DNA of 64,000 bases from Streptomyces sp. NBC_01669 (GTDB taxonomy: Bacteria > Actinomycetota > Actinomycetes > Streptomycetales > Streptomycetaceae), in contig NZ_JAPEQG010000001.1 in the NCBI RefSeq assembly GCF_026339735.1, positions 7,400,501 to 7,464,500 on the forward strand. The letters run 5' to 3'. A program made the translations under genes and the position numbers. This document shows, piece by piece, positions 8,379-16,862 of the stretch; the first letter of the stretch is position 1; the number at the start of each line of letters is the position of its first letter. The notes below the pieces were generated by a model. It made no database searches, was not told the DNA's origin, and was given only the letters and a program-made list of their open reading frames with translations.

Positions 8379-9050
8379 TCAGGCGGCCTTCGCCTTCGTT
8401 GCGTACATGTCGACGTACTCCTGGCCCGACAGCCGCATCACCTCGGCCATCACGGAGTCCGTCACCGCCCGCAGGACATAGCGGTCGCGGTCCATGCCCT
8501 CGTACCGGGAGAACTCCATCTGCTCGCCGAAGCGGACCGTCACCTTGCCGGGACGGGGGAGACCGGCACCACCGGGCTGCAGCTTGTCCGTTCCGATCAT
8601 CGCGAACGGCACCACCGGCGCGCCCGTCATCAGCGTCAGCCGGGCGATGCCCGTACGACCGCGGTAGAGGCGGCCGTCGGGGGAGCGGGTGCCCTCCGGG
8701 TAGATGGCGAACGCCTTGCCCTCCTCCAGCACCCGACGGCCCGTCATCAGCGCCGCGACACCGCCGCGTCCACCGTCCCGGTCCACCGGGATCATGCCGC
8801 AGCCGGTGAAGAACCAGGCCATCAGCCGGCCCTTGAGGCCCTTGCCCGTCACGTACTCGTCCTTGCCGATGTAGAACACCGGCCGGTCGCAGCAGATCGG
8901 CATGATCATCGAGTCGATGAACGTCAGATGGTTGCCCGCGAGGATCACCGGACCGTCGCCCGGAATGTTCTCCACGCCCTCCACCTGGGGGCGGAACATC
9001 AGGCGCAAGATCGGTCCGAGCACTGCCTTGATGAGTGCGTGTCGGGACAA
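8379..9050 (-). CDS. plsC: 1-acyl-sn-glycerol-3-phosphate acyltransferase
   Basis: A 223-residue membrane-associated acyltransferase that makes phosphatidic acid from lysophosphatidic acid. The PlsC motifs are present: NHLTFID (H-x4-D catalytic pair), YPEGTRSPDG (glycerol-phosphate binding) and APVVPFAMIG. The TTG at 9050 is selected because GGAGG lies 6 nt upstream. The longer frame to 9101 or 9452 lacks such a site and reads into low-bias sequence. It is divergent from the glycerophosphodiesterase gene, so phospholipid synthesis and turnover genes sit back to back. Confidence 0.88.
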   Translation of the reverse strand: MSRHALIKAVLGPILRLMFRPQVEGVENIPGDGPVILAGNHLTFIDSMIMPICCDRPVFYIGKDEYVTGKGLKGRLMAWFFTGCGMIPVDRDGGRGGVAALMTGRRVLEEGKAFAIYPEGTRSPDGRLYRGRTGIARLTLMTGAPVVPFAMIGTDKLQPGGAGLPRPGKVTVRFGEQMEFSRYEGMDRDRYVLRAVTDSVMAEVMRLSGQEYVDMYATKAKAA

Positions 9051-9168
9051 CGGTTCCTCCGGTGTAGTGGCCGGCCGAGGCGCGGGATCGTGACGGTCCA
9101 TGCAGGTGAGGACGATACTCGCGGGTACTCGCTGATCGCACATCGGGTTCATCGAGTCGACACGCAGT

Positions 9169-9196
9169 GTTGACGTGTGTTTCCGCCATGTTCGTC
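9169..9196 (+). promoter_or_regulatory. Weak PHO-box-like direct repeats
   Basis: GTTGACG (9169), TTTCCGC (9180) and GTTCGTC (9190) are spaced about 10-11 nt apart, loosely resembling the GTTCACC repeats bound by PhoP. I recall that the S. coelicolor counterpart glpQ1 is under phosphate control. The match is degenerate, so this is only a candidate. Confidence 0.2.
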
Positions 9197-9279
9197 CATG
9201 AGCTGCCGTCCGGACGGTGTGGCTGCCTACGATCGGGCCTCGCTCGACGGTGCCACACATCACATGCGAGGGAGCATTC

Positions 9280-10443
9280 ATGACAGAGCGTGCGCAGGCG
9301 AACCCCGGTCGTCGGACCGTCCTGGGAGCGGGAGCGGCCGTACTCGGCACGGCCGCGCTCGGACTTCCCGGCACGGCGGACGCCGCCGAGCGGACCGGTG
9401 GCCACGGCGGCGACCACGGCAGCCGGCTGGACCTTCCCGTGCCGACCGTCATCGGTCACCGCGGCACGAGTGGCTACCGACCGGAGCACACCCTCGGCTC
9501 GTACCAGCTGGCCCTCGACATGGGCGCGCACATCATCGAGCAGGACCTGGTCCCCACCAAGGACGGCCATCTCGTCTGCCGTCACGAGAACGACATCACC
9601 GCCACGACCGATGTATCGGCCCACCCCGAGTTCGCCGGCCGCAGGACCACCAAGAAGGTCGACGGGGTCTCCCTGACCGGCTGGTTCACCGAGGACTTCA
9701 CCCTCGCCGAGCTGAAGACGCTGCGCGCCAAGGAGCGCATCCCGGGCAACCGCCAGAAGAACACCCTCTACGACGGCCGCTGGGAGGTCCCCACCTTCGA
9801 AGAGGTGCTCCAGTGGGCCGACCGCGAGGGCCGCAGGCGCGGCAAGCAGATCTGGCTGTACGTCGAGACCAAGCACCCCACCTACTTCCGAGGCCTCGGG
9901 CTCGGCCTGGAGGAGCCCCTCGCCAAGCTGCTGCGCCGCTACAACCGCCACCGCGCGCAGTCGCCGCTGATTCTCCAGTCCTTCGAACCCAGCAGCATCC
10001 AGCGGCTGTCGAAGCTCGTCGCCTCCCCGCGCGTCGTCCTGCTCTCCGGCGCCGGATCGCGGCCCTGGGACTTCGTCGCGACCGGAGACCCACGCACGGT
10101 CGACGACCTCGTGACCCCCGCGGGGCTGAAGTGGATGTCGTCCTTCGCACAGGGCATAGGCCCCACGCTGGACCTGATCATTCCCAAGGACGCGTCGGGC
10201 CGGCTCACCACGCCGACCTCCCTCGTGCAGGACGCGCACGAGCAGGGCCTGATCCTGCACCCGTACACGATGCGCAACGAGAACTCCTTCCTGCCCGCCG
10301 ACTTCCGTCGCGGCACCGACCCCAACGCGTACGGCGACGCCTTCGGCGCGTTCCGGACGTACTTCGCGACCGGCATCGACGGGATCTTCTCCGACAACCC
10401 GGACACCGCCCTGCTCGCCGCCGAGGACTTCACGAAGAACTGA
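9280..10443 (+). CDS. glpQ: Exported glycerophosphodiester phosphodiesterase
   Basis: A 387-residue secreted enzyme that splits glycerophosphodiesters into glycerol-3-phosphate and an alcohol. The N-terminus NPGRRTVLGAGAAVLG, ending in ADAAE, is a twin-arginine signal peptide. The GDPD barrel starts with GHRGTSGYRPEHT (His60-Arg-Gly) and has IIEQDLVPTKDGHLVCRHE, carrying the metal and catalytic acidic residues. It ends with GIDGIFSDNPD. The ATG is preceded by GAGGGAG. It probably scavenges phosphate and carbon from teichoic acids or lipids. It ends at a hairpin 55 nt downstream. Confidence 0.92.
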   Translation: MTERAQANPGRRTVLGAGAAVLGTAALGLPGTADAAERTGGHGGDHGSRLDLPVPTVIGHRGTSGYRPEHTLGSYQLALDMGAHIIEQDLVPTKDGHLVCRHENDITATTDVSAHPEFAGRRTTKKVDGVSLTGWFTEDFTLAELKTLRAKERIPGNRQKNTLYDGRWEVPTFEEVLQWADREGRRRGKQIWLYVETKHPTYFRGLGLGLEEPLAKLLRRYNRHRAQSPLILQSFEPSSIQRLSKLVASPRVVLLSGAGSRPWDFVATGDPRTVDDLVTPAGLKWMSSFAQGIGPTLDLIIPKDASGRLTTPTSLVQDAHEQGLILHPYTMRNENSFLPADFRRGTDPNAYGDAFGAFRTYFATGIDGIFSDNPDTALLAAEDFTKN

Positions 10444-10497
10444 CATATCGCCCCGCGTCAGCGCCCGGCCGGTCATGCCCCGGTCGGGTGATGCGCC

Positions 10498-10524
10498 CCG
10501 CGGACGGCAACCGCCCGTCCGCGG
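10498..10524 (+). terminator. Terminator after the GDPD gene
   Basis: A perfect 10-bp GC stem (10498-10507 with 10515-10524) and a 7-nt loop, 55 nt beyond the stop codon and before the next gene. Confidence 0.7.
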
Positions 10525-10542
10525 TGGCACGTCGGGTGAGGC

Positions 10543-11082
10543 ATGACGACGCTTCCCGCAGACGCCCCCGCCGCCGTCGTGCGCGCCCTGTACCCCCTCG
10601 TCAGCGCCGAGGCGACGGCCGAGGCCGGCTGCGCGGCAGTGGGCGCGGCCGTCGAACCCGCCGATCTCGAACAGACCGTCTGGCTGCGGCTGCTGGAACT
10701 GCTCGCGGACCGGACACCGCCGGCCGACCCGGCCCGCTGGGTTCGCGACACCGTACGGGAGGAGGCGCGCCGCGCCCGCCGTACCGCGCGGCGCGAACGT
10801 CCGTACGCCGATGGGACCATCCCGGATCCGGCCGACTGCCCCGAGCGGTCCGCGGTCGGCGCCGACGAACGCCGTGCGCTGCACGCCGCGGTGGAGCGGC
10901 TGCCCGGACGGTGCGCGAGCCTGCTGGCGGCGATGCTCGCCCCGACCGATTCCACGTATAAGGAAATCGCAGGGAAGTTGGGTATGTCACAAGGTAGTTT
11001 GGGGCCGATCCGTTCCCGATGCCTTGGATGTCTGCGCAGAATGCTCGCGGCGGAGGTTGTCGTTCCTGAACTGCGGGGATAG
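10543..11082 (+). CDS. ECF-like RNA polymerase sigma factor
   Basis: A 179-residue sigma-70-family protein. Region 2 is short and degenerate (DLEQTVWLRLLE, then WVRDTVREEARRARR). Region 4 is clear: STYKEIAGKLGMSQGSLGPI forms the helix-turn-helix near residues 140-160, followed by RSRCLGCLRRML. No anti-sigma gene is adjacent. The next gene, a GNAT acetyltransferase, starts 46 nt downstream and is likely co-transcribed. The target promoters are unknown. Confidence 0.75.
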   Translation: MTTLPADAPAAVVRALYPLVSAEATAEAGCAAVGAAVEPADLEQTVWLRLLELLADRTPPADPARWVRDTVREEARRARRTARRERPYADGTIPDPADCPERSAVGADERRALHAAVERLPGRCASLLAAMLAPTDSTYKEIAGKLGMSQGSLGPIRSRCLGCLRRMLAAEVVVPELRG

Positions 11083-11128
11083 GAGCAGGGGACAACCGGT
11101 GGACCAGGTGAGCGGGAGGCATGCACAC

Positions 11129-11632
11129 ATGGGCATGAGTGTGATCATCTCGGCGGCGACCGCGGAGGACGCCGAACAGATACTGAAGCTCCAGTACCTC
11201 TGTTTTCAGGGCGAGGCGGAGCTCTACGGGAATTACCGCATCGACCCGCTGGTGCAGACCCTCGACTCGGTCCGTGACGAAGTGACCGCGAACCTGGTGT
11301 TCGTGGCACGGCTCGGTGACGAAGTCGTCGGTTCGGTACGCGGATCCACCGATCCGGACGGGACCGGAGAGATAGGCAAGCTCTGTGTGCACCCCCGGCT
11401 CCAGGGGCACGGGCTCGGCGCCCGGCTGCTGAACGCCGCGGAGTCCGCACTCGCCGACCAGCGGTCGGCCACCCGGTTCCGGCTGCACACCGGGCACCGC
11501 AGCGAGACCAATCTGCGGCTCTACCGGCGAGCGGGTTACGCCCCTGTGGGCAGCGCCACCGGTCAGGACGGTGTCCGGCTGATCCTTCTGGAGAAGGACG
11601 TCGCCGAGCGGGCCTACGTCGCCAGCGCCTAG
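11129..11632 (+). CDS. GNAT-family N-acetyltransferase
   Basis: A 167-residue acetyl-CoA-dependent transferase. The GNAT core is visible: VFVARLGDEVVGSVRG (strands 2-4), LCVHPRLQGHGLGARLLNAAE (the Q-x-x-G-x-G/A pyrophosphate loop) and NLRLYRRAGYAPVG (strand 6/7). The ATG at 11129 has GGGAGG about 9 nt upstream; a second ATG at 11135 is in frame. The substrate is unknown. It lies just after the ECF-like sigma gene. Confidence 0.85.
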   Translation: MGMSVIISAATAEDAEQILKLQYLCFQGEAELYGNYRIDPLVQTLDSVRDEVTANLVFVARLGDEVVGSVRGSTDPDGTGEIGKLCVHPRLQGHGLGARLLNAAESALADQRSATRFRLHTGHRSETNLRLYRRAGYAPVGSATGQDGVRLILLEKDVAERAYVASA

Positions 11633-11711
11633 TGCCGCGACCGGCATTGCTTGCCCCGTGACGAGCGTCGTCCGGTGCGTGCGATCGCAAGGCGGCCGGA
11701 CGTCCTGGGAT

Positions 11712-11824
11712 GGGGTCTCCCCTGCTCGAACGGAGTTGAGAGCTTGGGGAAGGAGCCACCAGGGCTTTTGGCCAACGCGGAAGGGGGTCCCCCCTGGCCC
11801 TTAAGGCCTTGGGGGAGGGCCTGC
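11712..11824. repeat. Two successive imperfect palindromes of a Streptomyces intergenic repeat type
   Basis: Element one (about 11712-11756) pairs a GGTCTCCCC...CTCGAAC arm with GTTGAGAGC...GGGGAAGGAGCC. Element two (about 11784-11824) pairs GGGTCCCCCCTGGCC with GGCCTTGGGGGAGGGCC. The two share the same plan: a GGGTCyCCCCTG arm and a TTGGGGrAGGrGCC arm. They lie between convergent genes, so they may also terminate both transcripts. The style is common between streptomycete genes. Confidence 0.55.
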
Positions 11825-11873
11825 CGGTGAGCCAGGACTCACTCCTGCCCACTGCCCAGGAACGGTGCGGGCG

Positions 11874-12302
11874 TTACGCGTTCTTCGCGCGACGCAGCCA
11901 GATCATCCCGGTGACCGGCAGGATCACCGGGATGAACAGGTAGTCCCTGCCGAGGTACGACCAGACGGTGGCGTCCGCGAAGGCGGACGGCTCGACCAGC
12001 GTCCACGTACCGACGATCAGCACGCCCGCGAGCTCGGCGGCGCAGCACACCAGCGCCGTCCTGCGCGCCTTTTCGCCGCCGCGCACCAGCGAGTACGTGA
12101 TGAAGCCGTACACCAGCGCGGCGACGGCCGACAGCACATAGGCGAGCGGAGCCCTGCCGAAGTCCAGGATCATCTGGACGATCGCGCGGGAGGCGGCGGC
12201 CACGGTGAACACCCCGTAGAACCAGACCAGTACGCGGCCCGGTCCGGTGCTCAGCTGGAAGCCGGTCTTCTCGCCGGCGGAGCGGCGATCGGTGTCGGTC
12301 AC
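11874..12302 (-). CDS. Small integral membrane protein (about 4 TM)
   Basis: 142 residues with about four hydrophobic helices after a charged N-terminus (MTDTDRRSAGEK). No family motif was recognised. The GTG at 12302 lies 1 nt after the stop of the preceding gene, so the pair is translationally coupled. Base composition matches its neighbours. Function unknown; perhaps one half of a two-subunit membrane complex with the next protein. Confidence 0.75.
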   Translation of the reverse strand: MTDTDRRSAGEKTGFQLSTGPGRVLVWFYGVFTVAAASRAIVQMILDFGRAPLAYVLSAVAALVYGFITYSLVRGGEKARRTALVCCAAELAGVLIVGTWTLVEPSAFADATVWSYLGRDYLFIPVILPVTGMIWLRRAKNA

Positions 12303-12303
12303 G

Positions 12304-12663
12304 TCAGCTTCCCCAGATGTCGTAGAGCCGTACTTCCAGGACGGCCAGTACGACCGCGCCCGCCGCCACCGTCACCGATCCCCACCGGGTCCGCTCGGTC
12401 AGCGACAGGAAACCCGCTGCGGGCACGGCCGCGAAGGCGCCGATCAGATAACAGATGAAGATCGTCATGCCCTGCTCCGGCCGCTCGCCCCGGGCCAGCA
12501 GCACGATCCCCACCACCAACTGGGCCAGCGCCAGCAGCGACACCACGGCCATTCCGATGAAGTGCCAGTCCTTGGTCGGCTGGTCCCGGTAGGCGGCGAA
12601 ACCGCACCAGGCGGCGAGGGCGAGCGCGGCCACGGCGACCGCGACCGTCAGGGCGACAAGCAT
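12304..12663 (-). CDS. Small integral membrane protein (about 4 TM)
   Basis: 119 residues, almost entirely hydrophobic helices with short loops. There are four predicted segments and a single conserved-looking cytoplasmic stretch, AYRDQPTKDWHF. It is the first gene of a two-gene leftward unit with the 142-residue protein. No domain was recognised and no signal peptide is separable from TM1. Function unknown. Confidence 0.75.
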   Translation of the reverse strand: MLVALTVAVAVAALALAAWCGFAAYRDQPTKDWHFIGMAVVSLLALAQLVVGIVLLARGERPEQGMTIFICYLIGAFAAVPAAGFLSLTERTRWGSVTVAAGAVVLAVLEVRLYDIWGS

Positions 12664-12925
12664 GAAGCGAGGGTATTACGGACCGGACGGCGTCCCGCGT
12701 GCGCCCCCGGGGCCCGGGCCGGCCGGTGAGGACGCGCGTGCAGATCCGCGCCCGGGCGCTGCTTCCGGCGCAGGGATCAGGGCCGTGGCCTTGGCCACAA
12801 CCCACGACCGGTCCGGGCCGCCCGCAGATGCGGCCGCACCGTTCCGCCGCCGTATCGGTGCAGGTCACGGAGGGTTTCACCGGGATCACGGCTGCCCGGT
12901 GCGCAGGTCCACGGACTGACCAGAA

Positions 12926-12944
12926 CTGTCCGCTATTCGGACAG
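12926..12944. promoter_or_regulatory. Inverted repeat upstream of the met leader
   Basis: CTGTCCG-CTATT-CGGACAG is a perfect 7-bp inverted repeat with a 5-nt spacer. It ends 40 nt before the leader-peptide ATG. If that ATG is the transcription start, the repeat covers about -58 to -40, a normal place for a regulator to bind. Confidence 0.4.
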
Positions 12945-12983
12945 GCGGGCTCGGTGGAACGGGACGTCTGTTTTACTTGCCGC

Positions 12984-13070
12984 ATGACCACGACGAGCAG
13001 CCGCATCCTTGCGACCGAGGCGATCACTACGCCCGGTGCCCGTTGTATGTGTCGAATGCGCGCCTTCTGA
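12984..13070 (+). CDS. Putative leader peptide (28 aa) upstream of metNIQ, ends in a Cys-Met-Cys run
   Basis: A short frame MTTTSSRILATEAITTPG followed by ARCMCRMRAF and a TGA stop. The last ten residues hold two Cys and two Met, plus three Arg. A TTTACT hexamer sits at -12 to -7 relative to the ATG, so the transcript may be leaderless. The next open gene is the methionine importer, 219 nt downstream. By family knowledge, short actinobacterial ORFs ending in Cys-rich tails act as cysteine-responsive attenuators. Here the Cys/Met codons suggest sulfur-amino-acid sensing. The role is an inference from position and composition. Confidence 0.6.
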   Translation: MTTTSSRILATEAITTPGARCMCRMRAF

Positions 13071-13289
13071 GGGCCCCCGCCTGAGCCTCGCGCCCCGAAG
13101 CGAGACCGAGCCTGCCGTCCGCACCCAGCGGAACGAGCCTGCCCCCGCATGCGCTGCCCCCCGGTCACCCGCCGCCCGCAGCCTGCCGAGACCCACCGGC
13201 CCGAACATCCGAGTCCGAACAGTCTCATCAGACGAACGCCCCGTGCCCGGCGGACACCGCGCCGTGCACTCGACAGTGACGGAAACCCT

Positions 13290-14366
13290 GTGATCACCAC
13301 TACAGGCCTCACGAAGGTCTACCAGTCGCGCGGCCGTGAGGTCACCGCCCTGGACGGCGTCGACCTGCACGTCCGCGAGGGCGAGGTGTACGGCGTCATC
13401 GGACAGAGCGGCGCCGGCAAATCCTCCCTGATCCGCTGCATCAACCTGCTCGAACGCCCCACCTCCGGCACCGTGACCGTGGCCGGCCAGGACCTCACCG
13501 CCCTCGCGGGCCGGGGCCGCCGGGCCGGTAAGGAGCTGCGCGAGGCGCGCAGCCGCATCGGCATGGTCTTCCAGCACTTCAACCTGCTGGCCTCGCGCAA
13601 CGTCCAGGACAACATCGAGCTGCCGCTCGAAATCCTCGGTGTCCAGGGCCGGGAGCGCACCCGCAAGGCCCTCGAACTGCTCGACCTGGTCGGCCTCGCC
13701 GACAAGGCGAAGGCGTACCCCGGCCAGCTCTCCGGCGGTCAGAAGCAGCGCGTCGGCATCGCCCGCGCCCTCGCCGGGGATCCCAAGGTGCTGCTCTCCG
13801 ACGAGGCGACCTCCGCCCTCGACCCCGAGACCACCCGCTCCATCCTGCAGCTGCTGCGCGACCTCAACCAGCAGCTCGGCCTGACCGTCCTGCTGATCAC
13901 GCACGAGATGGACGTCGTCAAGACGATCTGCGACTCGGCCGCGCTCATGCAGAAGGGACGCATCGTCGAGTCCGGCACCGTCGGTGGACTGCTCGCCACC
14001 CCCGGCTCCGAACTGGCCCACGAGCTGTTCCCGGTCGGCGGTACGGCCTCCGGCCCCGACCGCACGGTCGTCGACGTCACCTTCCACGGCGAGGCGGCGT
14101 CCCAGCCGGTGATCTCCCAGCTCTCCCGTACGTACAACATCGACATCTCGATCCTGGGCGCCGCGATGGACACCGTCGGCGGGAAGCAGATCGGCCGGAT
14201 GCGGATCGAGCTGCCCGGTCGCTTCGAGGAGAACGTCGTACCCATCGGCTTCCTGCGCGAGCAGGGCCTGCAGGCCGAGGTCGTGGACACGGCCGCCGCC
14301 GGCATCCCCGTACAGACTCCCGCCCCGCTCACCCAGACCCCGCTCGCCAAGGAGGTGGCCAAGTGA
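13290..14366 (+). CDS. metN: Methionine ABC transporter ATP-binding protein
   Basis: A 358-residue ATPase of the D/L-methionine importer. The Walker A motif GQSGAGKSS is at residues 38-46, followed by the Q-loop in FQHFNLL, the signature LSGGQKQRVGIARAL, Walker B VLLSDEATSALD and the H-loop LLITHEMD. After about residue 260 comes the NIL (ACT-like) methionine-binding domain, which lets cytoplasmic methionine inhibit transport. The GTG at 13290 aligns with family N-termini; the upstream frame has poor coding bias. Its stop overlaps the metI start. It lies downstream of the putative Cys/Met leader peptide. Confidence 0.95.
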   Translation: MITTTGLTKVYQSRGREVTALDGVDLHVREGEVYGVIGQSGAGKSSLIRCINLLERPTSGTVTVAGQDLTALAGRGRRAGKELREARSRIGMVFQHFNLLASRNVQDNIELPLEILGVQGRERTRKALELLDLVGLADKAKAYPGQLSGGQKQRVGIARALAGDPKVLLSDEATSALDPETTRSILQLLRDLNQQLGLTVLLITHEMDVVKTICDSAALMQKGRIVESGTVGGLLATPGSELAHELFPVGGTASGPDRTVVDVTFHGEAASQPVISQLSRTYNIDISILGAAMDTVGGKQIGRMRIELPGRFEENVVPIGFLREQGLQAEVVDTAAAGIPVQTPAPLTQTPLAKEVAK

Positions 14367-15034
14367 CCTGGTCCGAAATGCAGCCGCTGCTGTCCCAGGG
14401 AACCGTCGACACCCTCTACATGGTGCTGTGGTCCGCGCTCGTCACCGTCCTCGTCGGACTGCCCCTCGGCGTGCTGCTGGTCCTCACCGACAAGGGCGGA
14501 CTGCTCCGGAGCACCGTGGTGAACAAGGTCATCGGCGTGATCGTGAACATCGGCCGCTCGCTGCCGTTCATCATCCTGCTGATCGCCCTGATCCCCTTCA
14601 CCACCTGGGTCGTCGGCACCTTCATCGGCCCGACCGCGATGATCGTGCCGCTCGCCGTCGGCGCCATCCCGTTCTTCGCCCGGCTCGTCGAGACATCGAT
14701 CCGCGAGGTCGACCACGGGCTCGTCGAAGCCGTCCAGTCGATGGGCGGATCCATCCCGACGATCGTCCGCAAGGTCCTGCTGCCGCAGGCCCTGCCGTCG
14801 CTCGTCTCCGGGATCACCACCACCGTCATCGTGCTCATCGGGTACTCCGCGATGGCCGGCGCGGTCGGCGGCGAAGGACTCGGCTCCAAGGCCGTCACCT
14901 ACGGATTCCAGCGCTTCGACAACCGGTTCATGCTCATCACCGTCGCGCTGCTCGTCGTCATCGTGACCGCGGTCCAGCTGATCGGCGACATCGCCGTACG
15001 CCTGCTGGCCCGGCGGGGCCGCACCGCCTCCTGA
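14363..15034 (+). CDS. metI: Methionine ABC transporter permease
   Basis: A 223-residue inner-membrane permease with five to six helices. The EAA-type cytoplasmic loop, around EAVQSMGGSIPTIVRKVLLP, couples to MetN. The GTG overlaps the metN stop (GTGA), indicating translational coupling. The length is normal for MetI. Confidence 0.95.
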   Translation: MTWSEMQPLLSQGTVDTLYMVLWSALVTVLVGLPLGVLLVLTDKGGLLRSTVVNKVIGVIVNIGRSLPFIILLIALIPFTTWVVGTFIGPTAMIVPLAVGAIPFFARLVETSIREVDHGLVEAVQSMGGSIPTIVRKVLLPQALPSLVSGITTTVIVLIGYSAMAGAVGGEGLGSKAVTYGFQRFDNRFMLITVALLVVIVTAVQLIGDIAVRLLARRGRTAS

Positions 15035-15109
15035 GACTTTCTCTCCGCTCACAAGCCCGAACTCCTTGTCCGGGCGCACCACCCTCACCACCAGAAAGAG
15101 GCACTTTTC

Positions 15110-15976
15110 GTGCGTAAGAACATCAAGATCACCGCAGCTGCCGCCGCCACCGCCGCCCTCGCCTTCGGCCTCACCGCCTGCGGTACGTCGTCCGACCCGG
15201 CCTCCAAGAGCGAGACCGGCGCGAAGGCCGATACCTCCAAGGCGCTCGTGGTCGCGGCGTCCCCGACGCCGCACGCCGACATCCTGAACTTCGTCAAGAA
15301 GAACCTGGCGGCCAAGGCGGGCCTCAAGCTCGAGGTCAAGGAGTTCACGGACTACGTCCTGCCGAACACCGCCACCGAGAACGGCCAGGTCGACGCCAAC
15401 TTCTTCCAGCACCAGCCGTACCTCGACGACTTCAACAAGAAGAACAACACCCACATCGTCGCGGTCGCCAACGTGCACCTGGAGCCGCTCGGCCTCTACT
15501 CCAACAAGGTCAAGGACCTGAAGGACATCAAGGCCGGCCAGACCATCGCCGTACCGAACGACACCACCAACGAGGGCCGCGCCCTCCAGCTCCTCGCCGC
15601 GAACGGCCTGATCACCGTCAAGGACGGCGTCGGCACCAACGCCAAGATCAGCGACATCACGGACAAGAAGGGCCTGGAGTTCAAGGAGCTGGAGGCCGCA
15701 ACCGTTCCCCGCGCCCTGAACGATGTCGACGCCGCCGTCATCAACGGCAACTACGCCATCGAGGCCAAGCTCAAGCCCGCCAAGGACGCCCTCGTGCTGG
15801 AGAAGGCGGACGGCAACCCGTACGCCAACATCCTCGCCGTGAAGCAGGGCAACGAGAAGGACGCCCGCGTCCAGAAGCTCGTGAAGCTCCTCCACTCCGA
15901 CGAGGTCAAGAAGTTCATCGAGGACACCTACCAGGGCTCGGTCATTCCCGCCTTCGGTGCCCTCGGCAACTCCTGA
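15110..15976 (+). CDS. metQ: Methionine-binding lipoprotein
   Basis: A 288-residue NlpA/MetQ-family substrate-binding lipoprotein. The signal peptide ends in a lipobox, LTAC, so Cys24 would be lipidated and the protein anchored outside the membrane. The mature protein has the typical TPHADILNFVK, FTDYVLPN and FFQHQPYLDDFN blocks. The GTG at 15110 follows AAAGAGG. The 75-nt gap after metI contains no terminator, so metNIQ form one operon. It ends at a 16-bp hairpin. Confidence 0.95.
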   Translation: MRKNIKITAAAAATAALAFGLTACGTSSDPASKSETGAKADTSKALVVAASPTPHADILNFVKKNLAAKAGLKLEVKEFTDYVLPNTATENGQVDANFFQHQPYLDDFNKKNNTHIVAVANVHLEPLGLYSNKVKDLKDIKAGQTIAVPNDTTNEGRALQLLAANGLITVKDGVGTNAKISDITDKKGLEFKELEAATVPRALNDVDAAVINGNYAIEAKLKPAKDALVLEKADGNPYANILAVKQGNEKDARVQKLVKLLHSDEVKKFIEDTYQGSVIPAFGALGNS

Positions 15977-16000
15977 CACCCGTACCGCACCTGCGTGGCC

Positions 16001-16035
16001 GAGCCCCGCGCACCCCACCGGGGTGCGCGGGGCTC
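16001..16035 (+). terminator. metNIQ terminator
   Basis: A perfect 16-bp stem (16001-16016 with 16020-16035) and a 3-nt loop, 24 nt after the metQ stop. Confidence 0.9.
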
Positions 16036-16117
16036 CGCCGTGCGGACCCGGCCATGCGCAAGGTCCGTCCCATGCTGCATGCTGTGCCTTTACACGGTCT
16101 TCGGCATGGAGCTGCGC

Positions 16118-16756
16118 ATGACTTCCACCTTTCCGTCCATCTCCATCAGCACGGATCGGTTGGTGCTGCGCCCCTTCGACATGGCCGACGTTCCCGCGTA
16201 CGTCGAGATGATGAACGACGAACTCGTCACCGCCTGGACCGAGGCGCCCCACCCCTACACCCAGGTCGACGCCGAACGCTGGGTCCGCAGGATCGCTCCT
16301 GCACAGCGAACGGGCGGCGACGGCATCGTCTTCGCCGTCACCGAATTCCTCACCCAGCGTCTCGTCGGCTCGGTCCGGCTGCGGAACACCGACTGGCGCA
16401 CCCTCGCCACCGAGGCCGCCTACATCACGGCCCCCTGGGCCCGCGGCGAGGGATACGCCACCGAGTCGGTCCTCGCCGTCGCCCAGTGGCTCTTCCGCGA
16501 CCAGGGCTTCGAACGCATCGAACTGCGCACCGCCGCCGACAACACCGCCTCCCAGCAGGTCGCCCAGAAGCTCGGCTGCATCAGCGAGGGCGTCCTGCGC
16601 AACGCCCGGATAGCGCGCACTCAGACCGAGGACGGCGGCTGGACCGACATCAGGACCGACCTGATCGTCTGGGGCCTGCTTCCCGAGGACCTCGACGGAG
16701 TCGCCGAGCAGCTGGCCGACGCCGGCGGCTACGGCACCTACAGCGACTGGAACTGA
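16118..16756 (+). CDS. GNAT-family N-acetyltransferase, RimJ/RimL type
   Basis: A 212-residue acetyltransferase of the RimJ/RimL branch. Landmarks are TDRLVLRPFDMADVPAYVE at the start, the acetyl-CoA loop in YITAPWARGEGYATESV, and ELRTAADNTASQQVAQKLG in the last third. This group usually acetylates protein N-termini or small amines. The ATG at 16118 is chosen because GGAG lies 6 nt upstream; another in-frame ATG is at 16106. It is not clearly linked to the flanking met and cob genes. Confidence 0.85.
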   Translation: MTSTFPSISISTDRLVLRPFDMADVPAYVEMMNDELVTAWTEAPHPYTQVDAERWVRRIAPAQRTGGDGIVFAVTEFLTQRLVGSVRLRNTDWRTLATEAAYITAPWARGEGYATESVLAVAQWLFRDQGFERIELRTAADNTASQQVAQKLGCISEGVLRNARIARTQTEDGGWTDIRTDLIVWGLLPEDLDGVAEQLADAGGYGTYSDWN

Positions 16757-16862
16757 CGCAGGGGACCGCACCGGTACGGACCGGTCGGGGACCGGATAGT
16801 CTCACCCTGCCCGCCCTCTCGCGGGCAGCCCACCTGCGACAACTCCAGGAGACTGACGACAG

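Noticed and set aside
13739..16771. A 1010-codon minus-strand frame opposite metNIQ and the GNAT gene
   Set aside because: It spans several well-supported forward genes and shows only low-complexity composition.
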